A DNA stretch of 64,000 nucleotides from Aquatica leii (Eukaryota > Arthropoda > Insecta > Coleoptera > Lampyridae): NCBI GenBank assembly GCA_035610365.1, contig CM069432.1:82774520-82838519 (forward strand), read 5' to 3'. The translations under genes were made by a program, and so were the position numbers. The notes under the pieces are model-generated. The model was not told where the DNA came from and ran no database searches. It saw only the letters and a list, made by a program, of their open reading frames with translations. Every line of letters starts with the position of its first letter. The stretch's first letter is position 1. Shown piece by piece: positions 14,510 through 26,230 of this stretch.

Positions 14510-15212
14510 AGTGATTTTTTTATACCTCAACAATTATTGTCGACTCCATTGCGGTCGATGTTCCATTTTAGTTTTTAAAACACTACTGCGGTTTCAAACT
14601 CTTGTCTTTACTTTTATATTATAATTTGTTTTGTATGAGCGCTTGCTCCAAGCACCGTCCAAAATTAATGAAGTGCCGTCTTCATTAATTTTCCCATGTT
14701 TAATTGCTGAAGCCGCTTCTTCTTTGCTCGCTTCCAACAGATCTTCATATAGATTTTGTTGCATCACAGTCAGTACACTTTGTTCGTGTACTGCGTAAGA
14801 ATGCGATGACATATTTGGAACGTCCATTGCAGACAATAATTCTGTGAGTTTAGTGTAACCTATCCCAATAGAATACGTTCCACACGCAGCAGCTTTATTT
14901 ATATTCACTTGTTGAACTGTATCTGTAGTAGTAAAAGAATTTTGTAAATTACATACATTACATTTTACATAAAAACTAGTTTGAAGTCCCTAGCGTACTT
15001 CAGATGTAATTTCGAACTCGTAAAAATCACACCCAAATCCAGAGTGTTTTAGTAATTTCAAAGACTTCCACAAGTGTGGAATACTAACGAAACGTTTGCT
15101 GTAGTTGCTTACACGTGGGTCTGGCAAAGGTTCGGTTTCTATATCTAAGTCAGGGCATTCCACATTATCGTATTCAAAATTGTCAATCCATTGAGAATCC
15201 TCTTGGCTAAAA
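14510..15212 (-). pseudogene. Mutator-like transposase domain fragment (partner of the YqaJ fragment)
   Basis: Minus-strand coding begins after a plausible acceptor (TTTTTAG) near 15212. It runs through an N-terminal segment with H-x-LWKSLKLLKHSGFGC, an in-frame TAG near 14990, a CNVC motif, then NINKAAACGTYSIGIG, LSAMDVPNMSS, and LILDGAWSKRSYKTNYN. This order matches the Mutator-like transposase domain found with YqaJ in arthropod elements. Further downstream, around 14460-14550, ESTIIVEGIKKSLSMHG and IIGDGDSSVT continue the same domain in another frame. The DGAW and GDGDSS aspartates are catalytic candidates. Stops and shifts make this copy non-functional. No terminal repeats were identified. 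Confidence 0.75.
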
Positions 15213-15214
15213 AT

Positions 15215-16324
15215 AATTTAAATTTAAACTCGAACTTCTAAATTATATAATGAATACAATGGTAGCTTTATTCAAAATGAACAGTTTTTGACTTATTCCG
15301 AAATGTTAACTTGTTTTTTAACGGAACAAACAAAACATACAAAAACAGCTGCAAAAAGTCCAATAAGTAACTATAGGTGATAAAATTTACTGCAAGTGTA
15401 ATTATTTGTTATAATATTGATTTTATATTATCTGAAATCAGTAATTTCTTTCTTTTTACCTTGTCGAAAATAGTATTGTATTCATAGCAGCTAATAAGCA
15501 AGTATAAAGTAAATTTAATTAATGTTTAATTTGAACAAGAGATTGTTACCGTTTCCTTTTCCATGCGCGTTTCATTATTAGTTTTCGGCTTTTATGCTTA
15601 GCTCCACCCGTTTTCCTTATTTTGAGATTGTCACCCGTTAATTGCAAAACAATACACAAGTATTTTTTCACACGATAAACTTTTACTAACTATTTTATTC
15701 AGATAAAAACTTAAATTTAAACAACAACTAGTGATAAAAACAAATGAATGTCTTCCGTCTACAACTAGAGGTGACTACTTAAGTATTGTATAAATAATTC
15801 TTCCATTATAGTACATACATAGGAAAAAACTTGTTAAATCAAAACAGTTTAATTTTTCCAAAAATTCAGACAAAAATTGTTTATTAATCAGTTTTTTTTT
15901 AAATAAAATTATAAAAAGAAGTGAACCATCATAAGGGTAAAAAAGAAAGAACCGTTGTATCATTGAAATGATTTTTTTTTCAATTCAATAAAACATTTTC
16001 TTCATTTAAATGTACTACTAGTGCATTTGAACATTTCTTTTACATAACAGTCGTAGTTTACAAAAGCGAAGGGATTGTCAGATTATCACAGCAGGTACTT
16101 GTCAGTGTTTTGCTATTTCGTAAAGGTGTTGTGAATCATGCTAAATATACCAAAAAGTTGTAATTGTTTGCAACGTTGGTTGGGTAAAAATTAATTATTA
16201 GTTTTTGAATTAATATTTTTAAATTTAAGAAAATCAACGCGCTAGATTATGTAATTATGCATCTAGTAAGCATGACATATAATTTATATTCTATTTCGTA
16301 CAAGCACAAAAGGAATTTTACGGT
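15215..16324. other. AT-rich stretch without recognisable genes
   Basis: No assignable content. It may include remains of the Mutator/YqaJ element. Confidence 0.4.
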
Positions 16325-16455
16325 TTAACCTTCGGATTACCATTGGGGTCTTTTTTGACCCCAGACATGTTGTTTTTGTTGTCTTTTCTTAAGTTTTTTT
16401 TACAACTGTCCCAATATTTTTGAAGTGAAACTTCTTTATCGGCGTTGGAAAAAAA

Positions 16456-16533
16456 TTTACCGTCACATTTTTCGCTTACGCGTCACATGATTACGCGTCA
16501 CATTTTTTATTTTTGGTTACGCGTCACATTTTT
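16456..16533. repeat. TTACGCGTCACATTTTT short direct repeats
   Basis: Four imperfect copies of TTACGCGTCACAT lie just inside the left piggyBac terminus. Their subterminal position suggests transposase-binding sites. Confidence 0.75.
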
Positions 16534-16716
16534 TCTGAATCGCAATAGCGACGTGATAAATAATATATCAATAATAAAGTGATCAACAAAATCAAAGGCT
16601 TCATTTTAATTCTAATTCCAGTGGATTTTTAACAAAAGTAAGTAATTATATCTATTTTTCTAATACTTGGGTGGAATTAATTGACATAGAGTATAAATTC
16701 TGAAATATGTTATTAA

Positions 16717-17216
16717 TTTAAATTTAAAATATTTAAGGTTAACCTCAGTTTCTGATTGAACGATGACATTTTAAATTTAATATATTTAAGGTTAACCTCA
16801 GTTTCTGTTTGAACGATGACAATGATAGTAATAATTCTATTTCAATTAATGAAATGCTGTAATAATCTTAGTAGCAAAAAGTTAAAGTGAAATAATTGTA
16901 TTATTTGTATTCATGTCTATTATAATAAAATCCTTTTGTTTAAAATTTATCTAATTTTAAATTTAAAATATTTAAGGTTAACCTCAGTTTCTGATTGAAC
17001 GATGACATTTAAAATTTAATATATTTAAGGTTAACATCAATTTCTGATTGAACGATGACATTTTAAATTTAATATATTTAAGGTTAACCGCAGTTTCTGT
17101 TTGAACGATGACAATGATAGTAATAATTCTATTTCAATTAATGAAATGCTGTAATAATCTTAGTAGCAAAAAGTTAAAGTGAAATAATTGTATTATTTGT
17201 ATTCATGTCTATTATT
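16717..17216. repeat. Higher-order direct repeat inside the piggyBac element
   Basis: A unit of about 52 bp containing TATTTAAGGTTAACCTCAG and TGATTGAACGATGACA occurs twice, followed by a block of about 110 bp ending TTGTATTCATGTCTATTA. The whole set then recurs with three units and the same block. The two large copies are nearly identical, implying a recent segmental duplication. Confidence 0.85.
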
Positions 17217-17334
17217 TTAGCTGAATTTCTTTCAACAATGTTTAATAATATATAACAAATTTTTCAATTGTTATTTGTTTTGCGACGTAAAAAAAATATT
17301 GTCGTTGGGGTCATATTTGAGGTCGTTGTAAGAT

Positions 17335-17436
17335 ATGTCCAAGAGCAAATGACAAAAAATGTTCGGAAACATGTGAAAAGTGCAAACTCTTTGTATGTAA
17401 ACAACATTGCCAGAAAAGAAACTACAATAATATGTA
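17335..17436 (+). pseudogene. piggyBac transposase C-terminal cysteine-rich domain remnant
   Basis: In the frame starting near 17335 the reading is CPRANDKKCSETCEKC, then KLFVCKQHC and a stop. The C-x(n)-C-x3-C-x2-C-x5-C-x3-H spacing is that of the RING-like cysteine-rich domain ending piggyBac transposases, which binds terminal repeats. The RNase H-like catalytic region is missing. The longer open frame over the same bases (17268-17486) is in a different phase and is a shadow. Confidence 0.7.
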
Positions 17437-17643
17437 GTAGTTGTTGCCCTCAAACTGTTTACATTTTATTTTCATATTTTTATTAGTTTATATGAAAACT
17501 AATGTTAATTTAAAATATTAATAAAGGTTACCATTACAAGTTCATCGGTTTTTCTTTAGAAAATAAGAAAAAAAACTTGGGGTCAAATCTGACCCCACTT
17601 GGTAATCGGCGCCTCAAATATTGCTTGGTAATCCGAAGGTTAA

Positions 17644-20600
17644 ACTAATTAACAAATAATCATAACACTGTAAAAAAATCAAAAACAAACATATCTCCGA
17701 CCTAGAAGTATTTGTTACACACAGATATAGACATTAACCTCTACTCAGACGTAATTCGTATAGCCACAAAAAGGTTTTTAGATGTACATTGATATTCTTA
17801 TATCTAAATTTTGCCACATAGGACCCTTACAGGTGAAGTTACAATTCTCACAGCATACAAGGCATAAATCTAAGCCTAAAACTGAAAAAATAATTTTGAA
17901 CTTCTAATGCATTACAAAATAAGATAAGGACTTAATATCTGTATTAGTATATAATAACAATCCATTTCCGTTTAGGTATAAAATAACAACTTTTATTTAT
18001 AGAAAGCAGTCATTCAAAAATTTAAGTTAAGTATGAAGTGAAAACGTTTTGTGTCTATTTAGATAAAATTGATTAACTGAATAACCAAACTGTATGGTTG
18101 TTGGTAAGGATTCGGTAATTATTGTGAGCAATGTTTAGATTTGTTTTGCATAATAGCGTAATCTTCCACTCTTCATGTGAAATTAGTAAAAATTTAATTT
18201 GAATTAATGGTTTTAAATGCTGTTCTGCAAACTTTATACAAAATCAGTATTCCTTTGATGCGCAAATATTGAAACGAGAAAACACCTTACTAAACGTGAG
18301 ATTTAATTTCAACGTTCAATTCAATGAATACAAATTAAAACGTACCGATTTATTATGTGAATTAACAACGTAGATTACGGATATATTATCGTTCATAAAA
18401 AATTATTTTAAATTGCTATGCGTAATAAGTGTATAATCGTATAATGCAATATAATAAAAAATGATTTATTCTCGGCTTATCTAAATTAATAGTTAATGTA
18501 CTCATTTATTTACATTGATAAATTGCGAATTTTTATAAAACTAATGAAATAAAAATATTTAATTACTTTACATGTATTGATTTTAAAATTATCATATCAA
18601 AAATCATTAAAATATTAAATTTTTTTTTTCTACTGATGTGTACCAGCATTTAGTAAAAGGAACAAAATTCTTAAGTTTGAACTTATTTAAAGAAAAAAAT
18701 GTTGCATGTTTTCTACACATTTTACCACAAAAATGAATAATTTTTCAAAATGCGTGTAGGTAAGTGAATTGCGTAATTTTACTGCATAATACTTGAGCAC
18801 GATATTACCAATAGAATTGACAATAATCCATAAGTTTTGTTCTAGGAGTTGGCCAATTGTTAATGCACATGTACACGGCCGTTTGTTAGTTATTAATTAT
18901 TTATAAAACTTGCTGATTATTTGCAATATTTAATAGTAATTACTGTTTTATCACTTTCTTAGCATTTTAATATTAGTACATATTGAAGTGTCTGTAACAT
19001 GCTGCATTTTAGTGCTACCCCACACAATTGTTTATATGTCACGGCTAAGGCAAAAGTGCCTTTTTTTTAGATAGAACTATGAGTCAAGTCAAGTTACATT
19101 AAAGGTATTTCAAAACTGCATCTAAAGGTGTATTAAATTTAATCTTATTGATTAGTTTTAAAGAAAAACATTTTTTAAATAAACAAAAAATAAATTTTAT
19201 AAAATGTGATACAATTTCAATTTAATAATTTAAAAAAACCAGTTGTGTTAAGTATATTTTCTTAAAAAGAAGCAGTTGAAGCTGTACGCATGCTTACAAG
19301 GGTTTCCTTAAAGAGAAGAAAAAAATTATAGTTTTTTGTACAAACGGTTATTGTAATGAATTCTTTCAACCATCACTTCGCAAAACTCAATAATACCTCT
19401 ATCGTAATATTCTTCTGTGATCTCATGTAAAAAAACTCATTTTATGCAGGTGAAATTTATTTTTCTTCAGTACTGACCTCACATTGTAGTGCTATTTGTA
19501 ATGTTGCTTGTTACTGATGCTCTACTGCTGATTGAATAATTTTTTGTTAACTTTTGGATACACCAGAACAACCCGCACCTTTAACTTGTCCAGCAATTAT
19601 TGCTCAGCAGCTTGATAGTTTCGACGAGCTTAACCAAATATGAATAGAGTCTCGATTGTTTCTTTCAAAGTACGAACATTTAACACTGACGTCTAAACAA
19701 TTTAACTTGACCCATAGTAATATTGAAAAAAAGATTTGACCCAGCAGCGACACCGTAAACATTTGTGGTGAAATAGGACAATCAAAAGATACAATTTTTT
19801 GTCTTACTTAAAAAGTTAACGAAGTAGGTACAATTTACGTCCGTACTGTATTTACACACCTACTGACACTACATACCAATTGATAACATTAACCTCGTCA
19901 TTAAGTGTACACAATGAGCTATCTTTAATTTATTAATTATTACAACTACCTTATTGAATTACATTGTATAATGCAGCAAACAAATTAGTATTCGTTTCTT
20001 TTGGTCACAGTCGATTCATTTTTAGTGGTTGCAAACCAAGTTTATTTTTAGAATCGATTTACCTGTCACACCTGCTTTATCTACATGCATCTGTTGTAAT
20101 ATGGATAATCACTATTTTGACATATTACCATCTGCTGTATCCAGGTGCTTACAATTGAATTTAATGCACTATTGTATTATAGTTTTTTATAATTTTAACA
20201 ACAATAAAATATATTACAAAAAAAACAGTAAAATTAACATATCTTTTATATAAATATAATTTCTCACAAGAAAAACGTTCCAATAAAACATAATAAAACC
20301 AAAAGGTAATATCATTGCTACAGATTTTTCAATTTCTACTTCGCACAATTTCAAATTAATATTTCTTCAATGTAGTTTCATATAAAATCGATTTTCATAT
20401 TGAAATCTAATAATATTTCTATTTAAAATTCGGGCATAGTTGTGAAGCACGCGAAAGAAAGTGTTTATCACAAAATATCATCAACAAAATAGCTTGAATA
20501 TAAACTGAATATTGATTAATACTTTTTGAAGGTGTTTGTCTACACACGTTTTGCTTATTTAAAGCACATCGCATTGGTAACCATATATGGATAACCGCAT

Positions 20601-20814
20601 TTCCGTGATAAACCAAAATGTCTGTTACATTCGAGTTTTAAAAGGCTGTCGAGGTTATTACCTCTTTTTCTTATGCACAACAAATCGATAAAAACATTAA
20701 AAACGTAATAACGTTAAAAATTTAATATGGTCTGATAATCAAATAGTTTTAATGTATTCACATTATACTACCATAATCACCACAATTTACTAATCGAAGG
20801 TTTTGACATTATAC
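17644..20814. other. AT-rich stretch without recognisable genes
   Basis: No assignable coding, RNA gene or bounded element. The more balanced composition at 19550-19800 hints at an old coding remnant, but no family was recognised. Confidence 0.45.
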
Positions 20815-21115
20815 GTTGCGTCGATATTACGATACGTATCGATATTTCGTACGAAAACTATTATACGAATAAAAATGCTGTCATTTAATTACAAATTATT
20901 GGGTTTTGACTTTTTCTATCTTTTAATAACGTTAGTTAACAACTTCTTCTCTAAAATTACGTAAGTATTCTTAACTTCAATTACAAAAAATCTACTACGC
21001 AGATACATTGATATTTCGATACGTATCGACATTTTGATACGTCGTAGCGGTACTCCGATATATATCGATACGAATTGCGTATCGATATTCGATACACAAA
21101 ATGACGTATTGCCCA
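20815..21115. repeat. CGATACGTATC palindromic repeat, second locus
   Basis: Two blocks (20819-20855 and 21000-21095) of GATATTTCGATACGTATC-type units are separated by about 150 bp of unrelated AT-rich DNA. The right end, GACGTATTGCCCACCACC, corresponds to CCGTATTGCCAACCTC at the end of the 11139-11338 element. It is probably the same MITE split by an insertion or expanded. Confidence 0.55.
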
Positions 21116-21985
21116 CCACCAATTATTAGATTACCTGAAACTTGTCGTTACATTATATACTTTTACGTTTTTTCAGCTTACAAATATTTTTTCTTTACAC
21201 TCACTTCAAATTAAAACTCTCGTCTTTAGTATATATTTGCTCAAAACAAGCTCGAATCTTATGTGACCAACTCGTGCTTACACCTTACAACCATCTTACA
21301 ACTTACAACTAAAAACGCGCCTTAACTTAAAAATTATGTCGACTTACTTCGCCCTTGTTATTTTTTAACTACTTTTCAATGTACCTACTATTGTTCTTAA
21401 GGGCTACTCTAACGGCGGGAATTCAAAATTTTCCTTACAGAAGTGATATAGTCAATAAACCAAATAGTAGAGAAATTTTTTTTTCCGATGGTGTTTACGA
21501 ATATATGCATGATGTATCTTTACAATTTACTACAAAATCTATTTTATACGATTGAAGATACTTGTGTCAAGTGTTTTCTGCTTCTACCACTCCACGAAAA
21601 ACGTTGATTCTCTCATTTTTCGCTGTATCTGTTTCCACATAAAAACTTATATTATCGTCATCCTCATTGTTTACTTGAAGATTTTGATAGTTAGAATCAG
21701 AACCGCGGTAGAATGAAGTTCTTAATTGCTAGGGATGACGCAGTTTACTTCTTCGCCGCTTCCTGAATCAATTAGGATTTCCACATCTCTTCTACATTTC
21801 TTTCACAAATTACTTACTTTATTAATATTATTTTTTTTCTTAAAGAAGATGCCGTATTTCATTTTCAGTTGGAATGCAGACATATATGATTTTAAAAATT
21901 AACTTGAAGTTTAAATTTAAAACCTTTTTTGCAAATATAGAATACTGAAACGTTCTCAAATTCAAGAGCCTTCTCAAAGTTGTTA
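21116..21985. other. No recognisable gene
   Basis: Open frames here do not resemble known families. Confidence 0.4.
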
Positions 21986-21989
21986 TCCA

Positions 21990-22080
21990 TCTTCTAGAAC
22001 GTATACCGAAAGATATGGAACACTCGAGAAGGATTTCCAAAATGTGTATAAATACGGAACAAACAAATCGTAAGTCAGTT
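21990..22080 (+). promoter_or_regulatory. Orphan heat-shock-like core promoter
   Basis: A TATAAATA box at 22047-22054 is followed by TCAGTT at 22075-22080, so the initiator A lies 30 bp downstream of the first T, the expected metazoan distance. Upstream are TTCTAGAA (21992-21999), a textbook heat-shock-factor dyad, and further GAA triplets at 22008, 22018 and 22028 plus TTC at 22035, a gapped array on one face of the helix. This arrangement is typical of Hsp70-class promoters. No chaperone reading frame follows. The only downstream ATG frame noted is 24 codons long (22488-22562). It could also be the promoter of a solo LTR. Function is inferred. Confidence 0.45.
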
Positions 22081-24109
22081 ATTCCCGCAATGTGAAAACA
22101 TCAGTGTTAAGAAGATTATGCAAGTCTAAATAAATAAGTCGTTAGCGCGTGTGTGTAGATAAATATACAGAGAATAATCTTGTACGTGACTTTAGTGTAA
22201 ACAAGTGTGTGAAGCTATCCGCGGACTTTATCTTATCTTCGTGTAAGTGATATAAATTAGTGTAAGTGTTTTTATTAACTATTATTAGATTTAATTAGTT
22301 CGGTTAATTTAAAAGTGTACATATTTTTAGTATAAGTAAAAATATTTTTAGTAGAAGTATAAATAAATTAATTTTAATAATAAAATTCGTTACAACACTA
22401 TTAGTATGCATAAACAACTATAGTATATATTTTAAAAATCTGCAAAATAATTATCTAATTTTTATAGAATACATAAAATTTAAAGTATGAATGAAGATTT
22501 AAAATCATTTGAAGTTCAAGTTGAGCGTTATATTACAATACAAAATAATTTTGATAACTAGAGAAAAATTTAAGATGAAATAATGATTTATGATGATTTT
22601 ACATTTACATTACAACTAATAAAATATTTATTATTTTGATTTTAATATTTAAGTTATAGGGATTAATCTACAAGTAGTAAAATGATTTAGTTTATGTTTT
22701 GTTTATTTTTAGACAGCTCTTGTTAAATAATAACAGAACTTTAAAAACAGTACAAAAAATAAATTTAAATCGCAGAATGAGTAATTTTGTAAATTCTGTT
22801 AGACTATATAATACCACAAGCGACCCCAAGATAACTTTGTAAGCATATATTGTTTCTTGGAAGTTAACTAAATGTAAATGAAGGTTGTGATCATTAGAAT
22901 CAGGTAACAAATTGTACTCGACCTCAATGACAACCAAACATTTTCATGATAGTATCAGAAAAATTCATAGCAATTCATCAAATTTGATTAGAAAAACATA
23001 TGTAGATATTGAAAAATCGATTATTTAGTTATTGCTCGAGTTATCGCCATTAGATTAGAAATGAAATTAATTCTGGTAATATTTGTTAACCTAATAATTA
23101 GTCACATATAAAGAAATTTGTTTATAGGAATTAATGACCTTTTTATTCTACGTAACCTAAAAGCATATTCATCAATTTTACGAAATAATTATTAGGCCGT
23201 GAAAAAAGTAGTGAAAGTAACACAGATTACACATCGCCTGCACAACAAAGTGTACGGTGATATTTGTTACAAAGTACACGTGTAATTTAAACAATGTCTT
23301 CAAGTTACCGCACGGGTTCACTTTTTAAAACTACGTTTTCTATTTCATTTTTAAAGATTTAAGAATTATTTTACCAGGCAATCAACCATTGGAGATGTAA
23401 TCAAGTTTTACTTTGTATGTTGTATTGTGCAAGTCACGAAGTATTTACAGTTAGCTTAAGTTATTTTTAACCTTAGCTTCAATTGTGGGTACTTCGCCTG
23501 ACTAATACCAATTAGCCCACTTTTAAGAAAGCTGAAAAACAAATTTCTTTCGTCTAGATAAGAAAATTAGTATATTCAAAACATGCAGTCATATTCAATA
23601 ATTGTATCAACTATGCATAATAACCTGTTCATATACATAGAATATAAAGTTTGTATACGGTACAACACCAAAATACTCTGTTATAAAGATGATTAAAAAT
23701 AATATGTTATAAAAATACCATACAGTTATTAAAATACAAAAAAAAATAAGTATCTAAACGTTAAAAATGTTAACGACAGTTTTCTAATTACTTTAAAGAA
23801 CTTGGTCATAGTACAAAAAAACTAGATTGGTTTTCAACAGAAGAGTGCTCAAGATAACCGGTAAGCAAAACAAGTACCAACATTATAATAACTATTCAAA
23901 TAAAGAGGATAGTTGCATAAATATATTATTCAAAATGTTTGATAATATGAACAAAGCCTCGAACAAAGCAATCCAAACCGTTGGAGAGCGATTCTTTAAT
24001 TCAGTTTTATTTTAGATGATAAAAAACCACTAATTATTGTTACCATGATTCTAAAATATATGCAGAATAAAATATTAAATCAAAATTGATAATTTCCTTG
24101 CCATTAAAT
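22081..24109. other. AT-rich stretch without recognisable genes
   Basis: The start could be an untranslated leader if the promoter at 21990-22080 is active. Nothing else assignable was found. Confidence 0.4.
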
Positions 24110-24149
24110 GATCTGGTCGAGGGGTAAACCACTGGTGAAGTTTAGTGTA

Positions 24150-24315
24150 CACCCGTGATGAAGTACATCAAGTCTTTATATGAAGTAGGTGAAGTACTAA
24201 TGAAGTACATGAATTAGCAGTGAAATACATGAAGTATAAGTGAAGTACGTGAAGTATAAGTGAAGTATACGAAGTATAAGTGAAGTCTATGAAGTATAAG
24301 TGAAGTACGTGTGAT
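24150..24315. repeat. Left subterminal TGAAGTAC array of copy 1
   Basis: About fourteen imperfect units of GTGAAGTAC or TGAAGTATAAG are tandemly arranged. Units run in the same direction as the right array rather than inverted. Confidence 0.9.
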
Positions 24316-25356
24316 ATATATGAAACACATAACGTTTGTATGAACATTTAAACGAAATACTATAAATCTTAGTACTACATTCTCAAAAAAAAACTGAGCA
24401 TATTCATTTTAATGGTTAATTATGAATTTTCATAATAACGAATCACATATTTCTTGAATGTTAGATTTCATAAATTTAATATCTACCGGTCAGTGCGGTT
24501 TTTCACGAAACGAGAGGATTTTACCAAAGCTTAAAAAACAGGTTGACTCAATCCTTACAGCTTTTTAATTTCTCTAAATGCAAGATGATCGAAATAATAA
24601 ATCTGCAAATTTAAAATATTTTGTAAAGACGTATATCAGTTTACCTACTAAGAAATATTAATTCTTTTAACAAAAAAACAAAATACCTAGCATGAGAAAT
24701 GCAGTAATTGCACTTGTTATTGGGGTACAATGAGTAATTAGGTCTTGATTTTAAATAAAGTTGACAAACAAATGCCGACTCTGAGACACTTGTTATCGCT
24801 TGTTATGATTAGATAAATAAAAAAATCGGATTCATTCACATGATTCTTTCTTCTTTTATACTAGGTAATTCAAACTGATTTTACTTTCGATTACTCAAGC
24901 GTTTACCCTTTAGTTCGTAGTTAAATGATCGCATTGTGCACATGTTGACTAGTTATCATTTAATCCTTTGCCAGTTTTTGTTATCAAAATTATTATAGAA
25001 AAAAATGTTACGTTATAGAATTTTCTGCACAATAAAAGTGGTTGAACATAAAATCACTGCCATCCAACTGTCTACATTTTCAAAATGGCGACCATTTAAA
25101 AACTTTGACCTTGATTTTCCGGAAAACTGCACGACATAATTATTCATTATGATTCTCATGAAAAAAATTTACAGGAACCATATTCAAGATTTTTCTAAAC
25201 TTTTTTTAATTTAAAAGTTATAAAAATTTAAAAACTGGTCGCGACGAATAACTTATCTGCTTTCGTTTTAAACAGTCAAATTGCATTGGTTAGGAACAAA
25301 ATAAATGATTACAAATAATTGTTGTTTTGTTTAGTTTGTGATAGTTTCTCTGTAAT

Positions 25357-25500
25357 AATGGACGATTTTAGTAGAATTGAATATGCTGATATGCATCTAG
25401 TATTTAGAGAAACTGAAAATATTGTAGAAGGGCGCAGACGATTTACAGGAAAAGATTTTCCATGAGTTGCGGTCATATGCCCGTTTGGAGAGTTTTGCAC
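25357..25500 (+). pseudogene. DUF4817-like N-terminal domain fragment of a mariner-type transposase
   Basis: The reading SRIEYADMHLVFRETENI, then EGRRRF and DFP, matches the start of the helix-turn-helix domain (DUF4817 type) that precedes the DDE domain in an abundant insect mariner-like family. The same family's catalytic half lies at 60590-61370. A stop follows after about 30 residues and no DDE part is present here. It sits inside transposon copy 1, so it was captured or inserted. Confidence 0.55.
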
Positions 25501-25990
25501 GAGCAACTATTACACCCGTACCATCTGCAAAAGTAGAAGAATTATTATCCGATGATTATCCACCTAGAGTGAACTACTGCCTTTGGTTACTTAGGCGACT
25601 TTGTGTCTAGCTAGTTTTACACAGAACGATACTTTTTATTATCGAAGTGACGTTCATAAGAGAAGGTATTTTTAATAAAGAATTTATCTTAATAGACCCA
25701 ATATGTCTAATAGGTAGTGAACAATTCACTATTAATAAAAACTACCCCAACAACATAAACAAGGCTTAAATAAAATTATGAGGCGAGCTATGTAGATGTG
25801 TTTCGAAATCTGTATTTTTAAAAAGCAATAAAAGTAACAACAATATTCTCATTTTATTTTTTTTTAAATTTGATTGTGTTGAAGGTTGATTGTTTATTTG
25901 TTTATTTTATCACAATACTATAACATTTTGATAATTTACGTGTATTTATTAAATTTCTTAAAACTTCATAGATGAAATATTATAAATTAT

Positions 25991-26190
25991 TGAAGAAGTA
26001 CCTGAAGTACTATGAATTATTAGTGAAGTACAGGAAGTACTATGAATTATAAGTGAAGAATATGAAGTACTATGAATTATTGGTGAAGTACATGAAGTAC
26101 CATGAATTATTAGTGAAGTACACGAAGTACTATGAATTATTAGTGAAGTAGATGAAGTATTACGAATTAAGATGAAGTATGAAGTATGGT
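25991..26190. repeat. Right subterminal TGAAGTAC array of copy 1
   Basis: Compound units of about 33 bp, GTGAAGTACATGAAGTAC plus TATGAATTATTA, occur about five times, then break down toward the terminus. Confidence 0.9.
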
Positions 26191-26230
26191 GTACATGATG
26201 TCTTCCTGCGGTTAACCCCTCGGATCTGGT

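Larger units (their letters stand above)
16329..17639. mobile_element. piggyBac-type element, internally deleted
   Basis: The ends are inverted repeats: CCTTCGGATTACCATTGGGG on the left and the complement of a right end reading TGGTAATCCGAAGG. Both sides are flanked by TTAA (16325-16328 and 17640-17643), the canonical piggyBac target. A second inner match, GGGGTC...GACCCC, occurs near both ends, as in many piggyBac termini. Only the C-terminal cysteine-rich domain of the transposase survives (17335-17436). The rest is short repeats, so the copy cannot mobilise itself. Confidence 0.9.
24118..26222. mobile_element. CGAGGGG-family DNA transposon, copy 1 (non-autonomous)
   Basis: The left end reads CGAGGGGTAAACCACTGG; the right end complement reads CGAGGGGTTAACCGCAGG. 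Exact 8-bp duplications gatctggt flank the element (24110-24117 and 26223-26230). Arrays of TGAAGTAC units sit inside both ends in the same orientation. The interior shows no similarity to the transposase of copies 2 and 3. It contains a fragment of a mariner-type N-terminal domain (25357-25500), so this is a non-autonomous derivative that would depend on a transposase in trans. Confidence 0.9.

Noticed and set aside
22692..22937. 81-codon minus-strand frame downstream of the heat-shock-like promoter
   Set aside because: Opposite strand to the promoter, no family similarity, AT-driven composition.
24150..26190. CRISPR-like array of short repeats
   Set aside because: Units are 8-17 bp, imperfect, without uniform spacers, and lie inside transposon ends in a eukaryotic genome.
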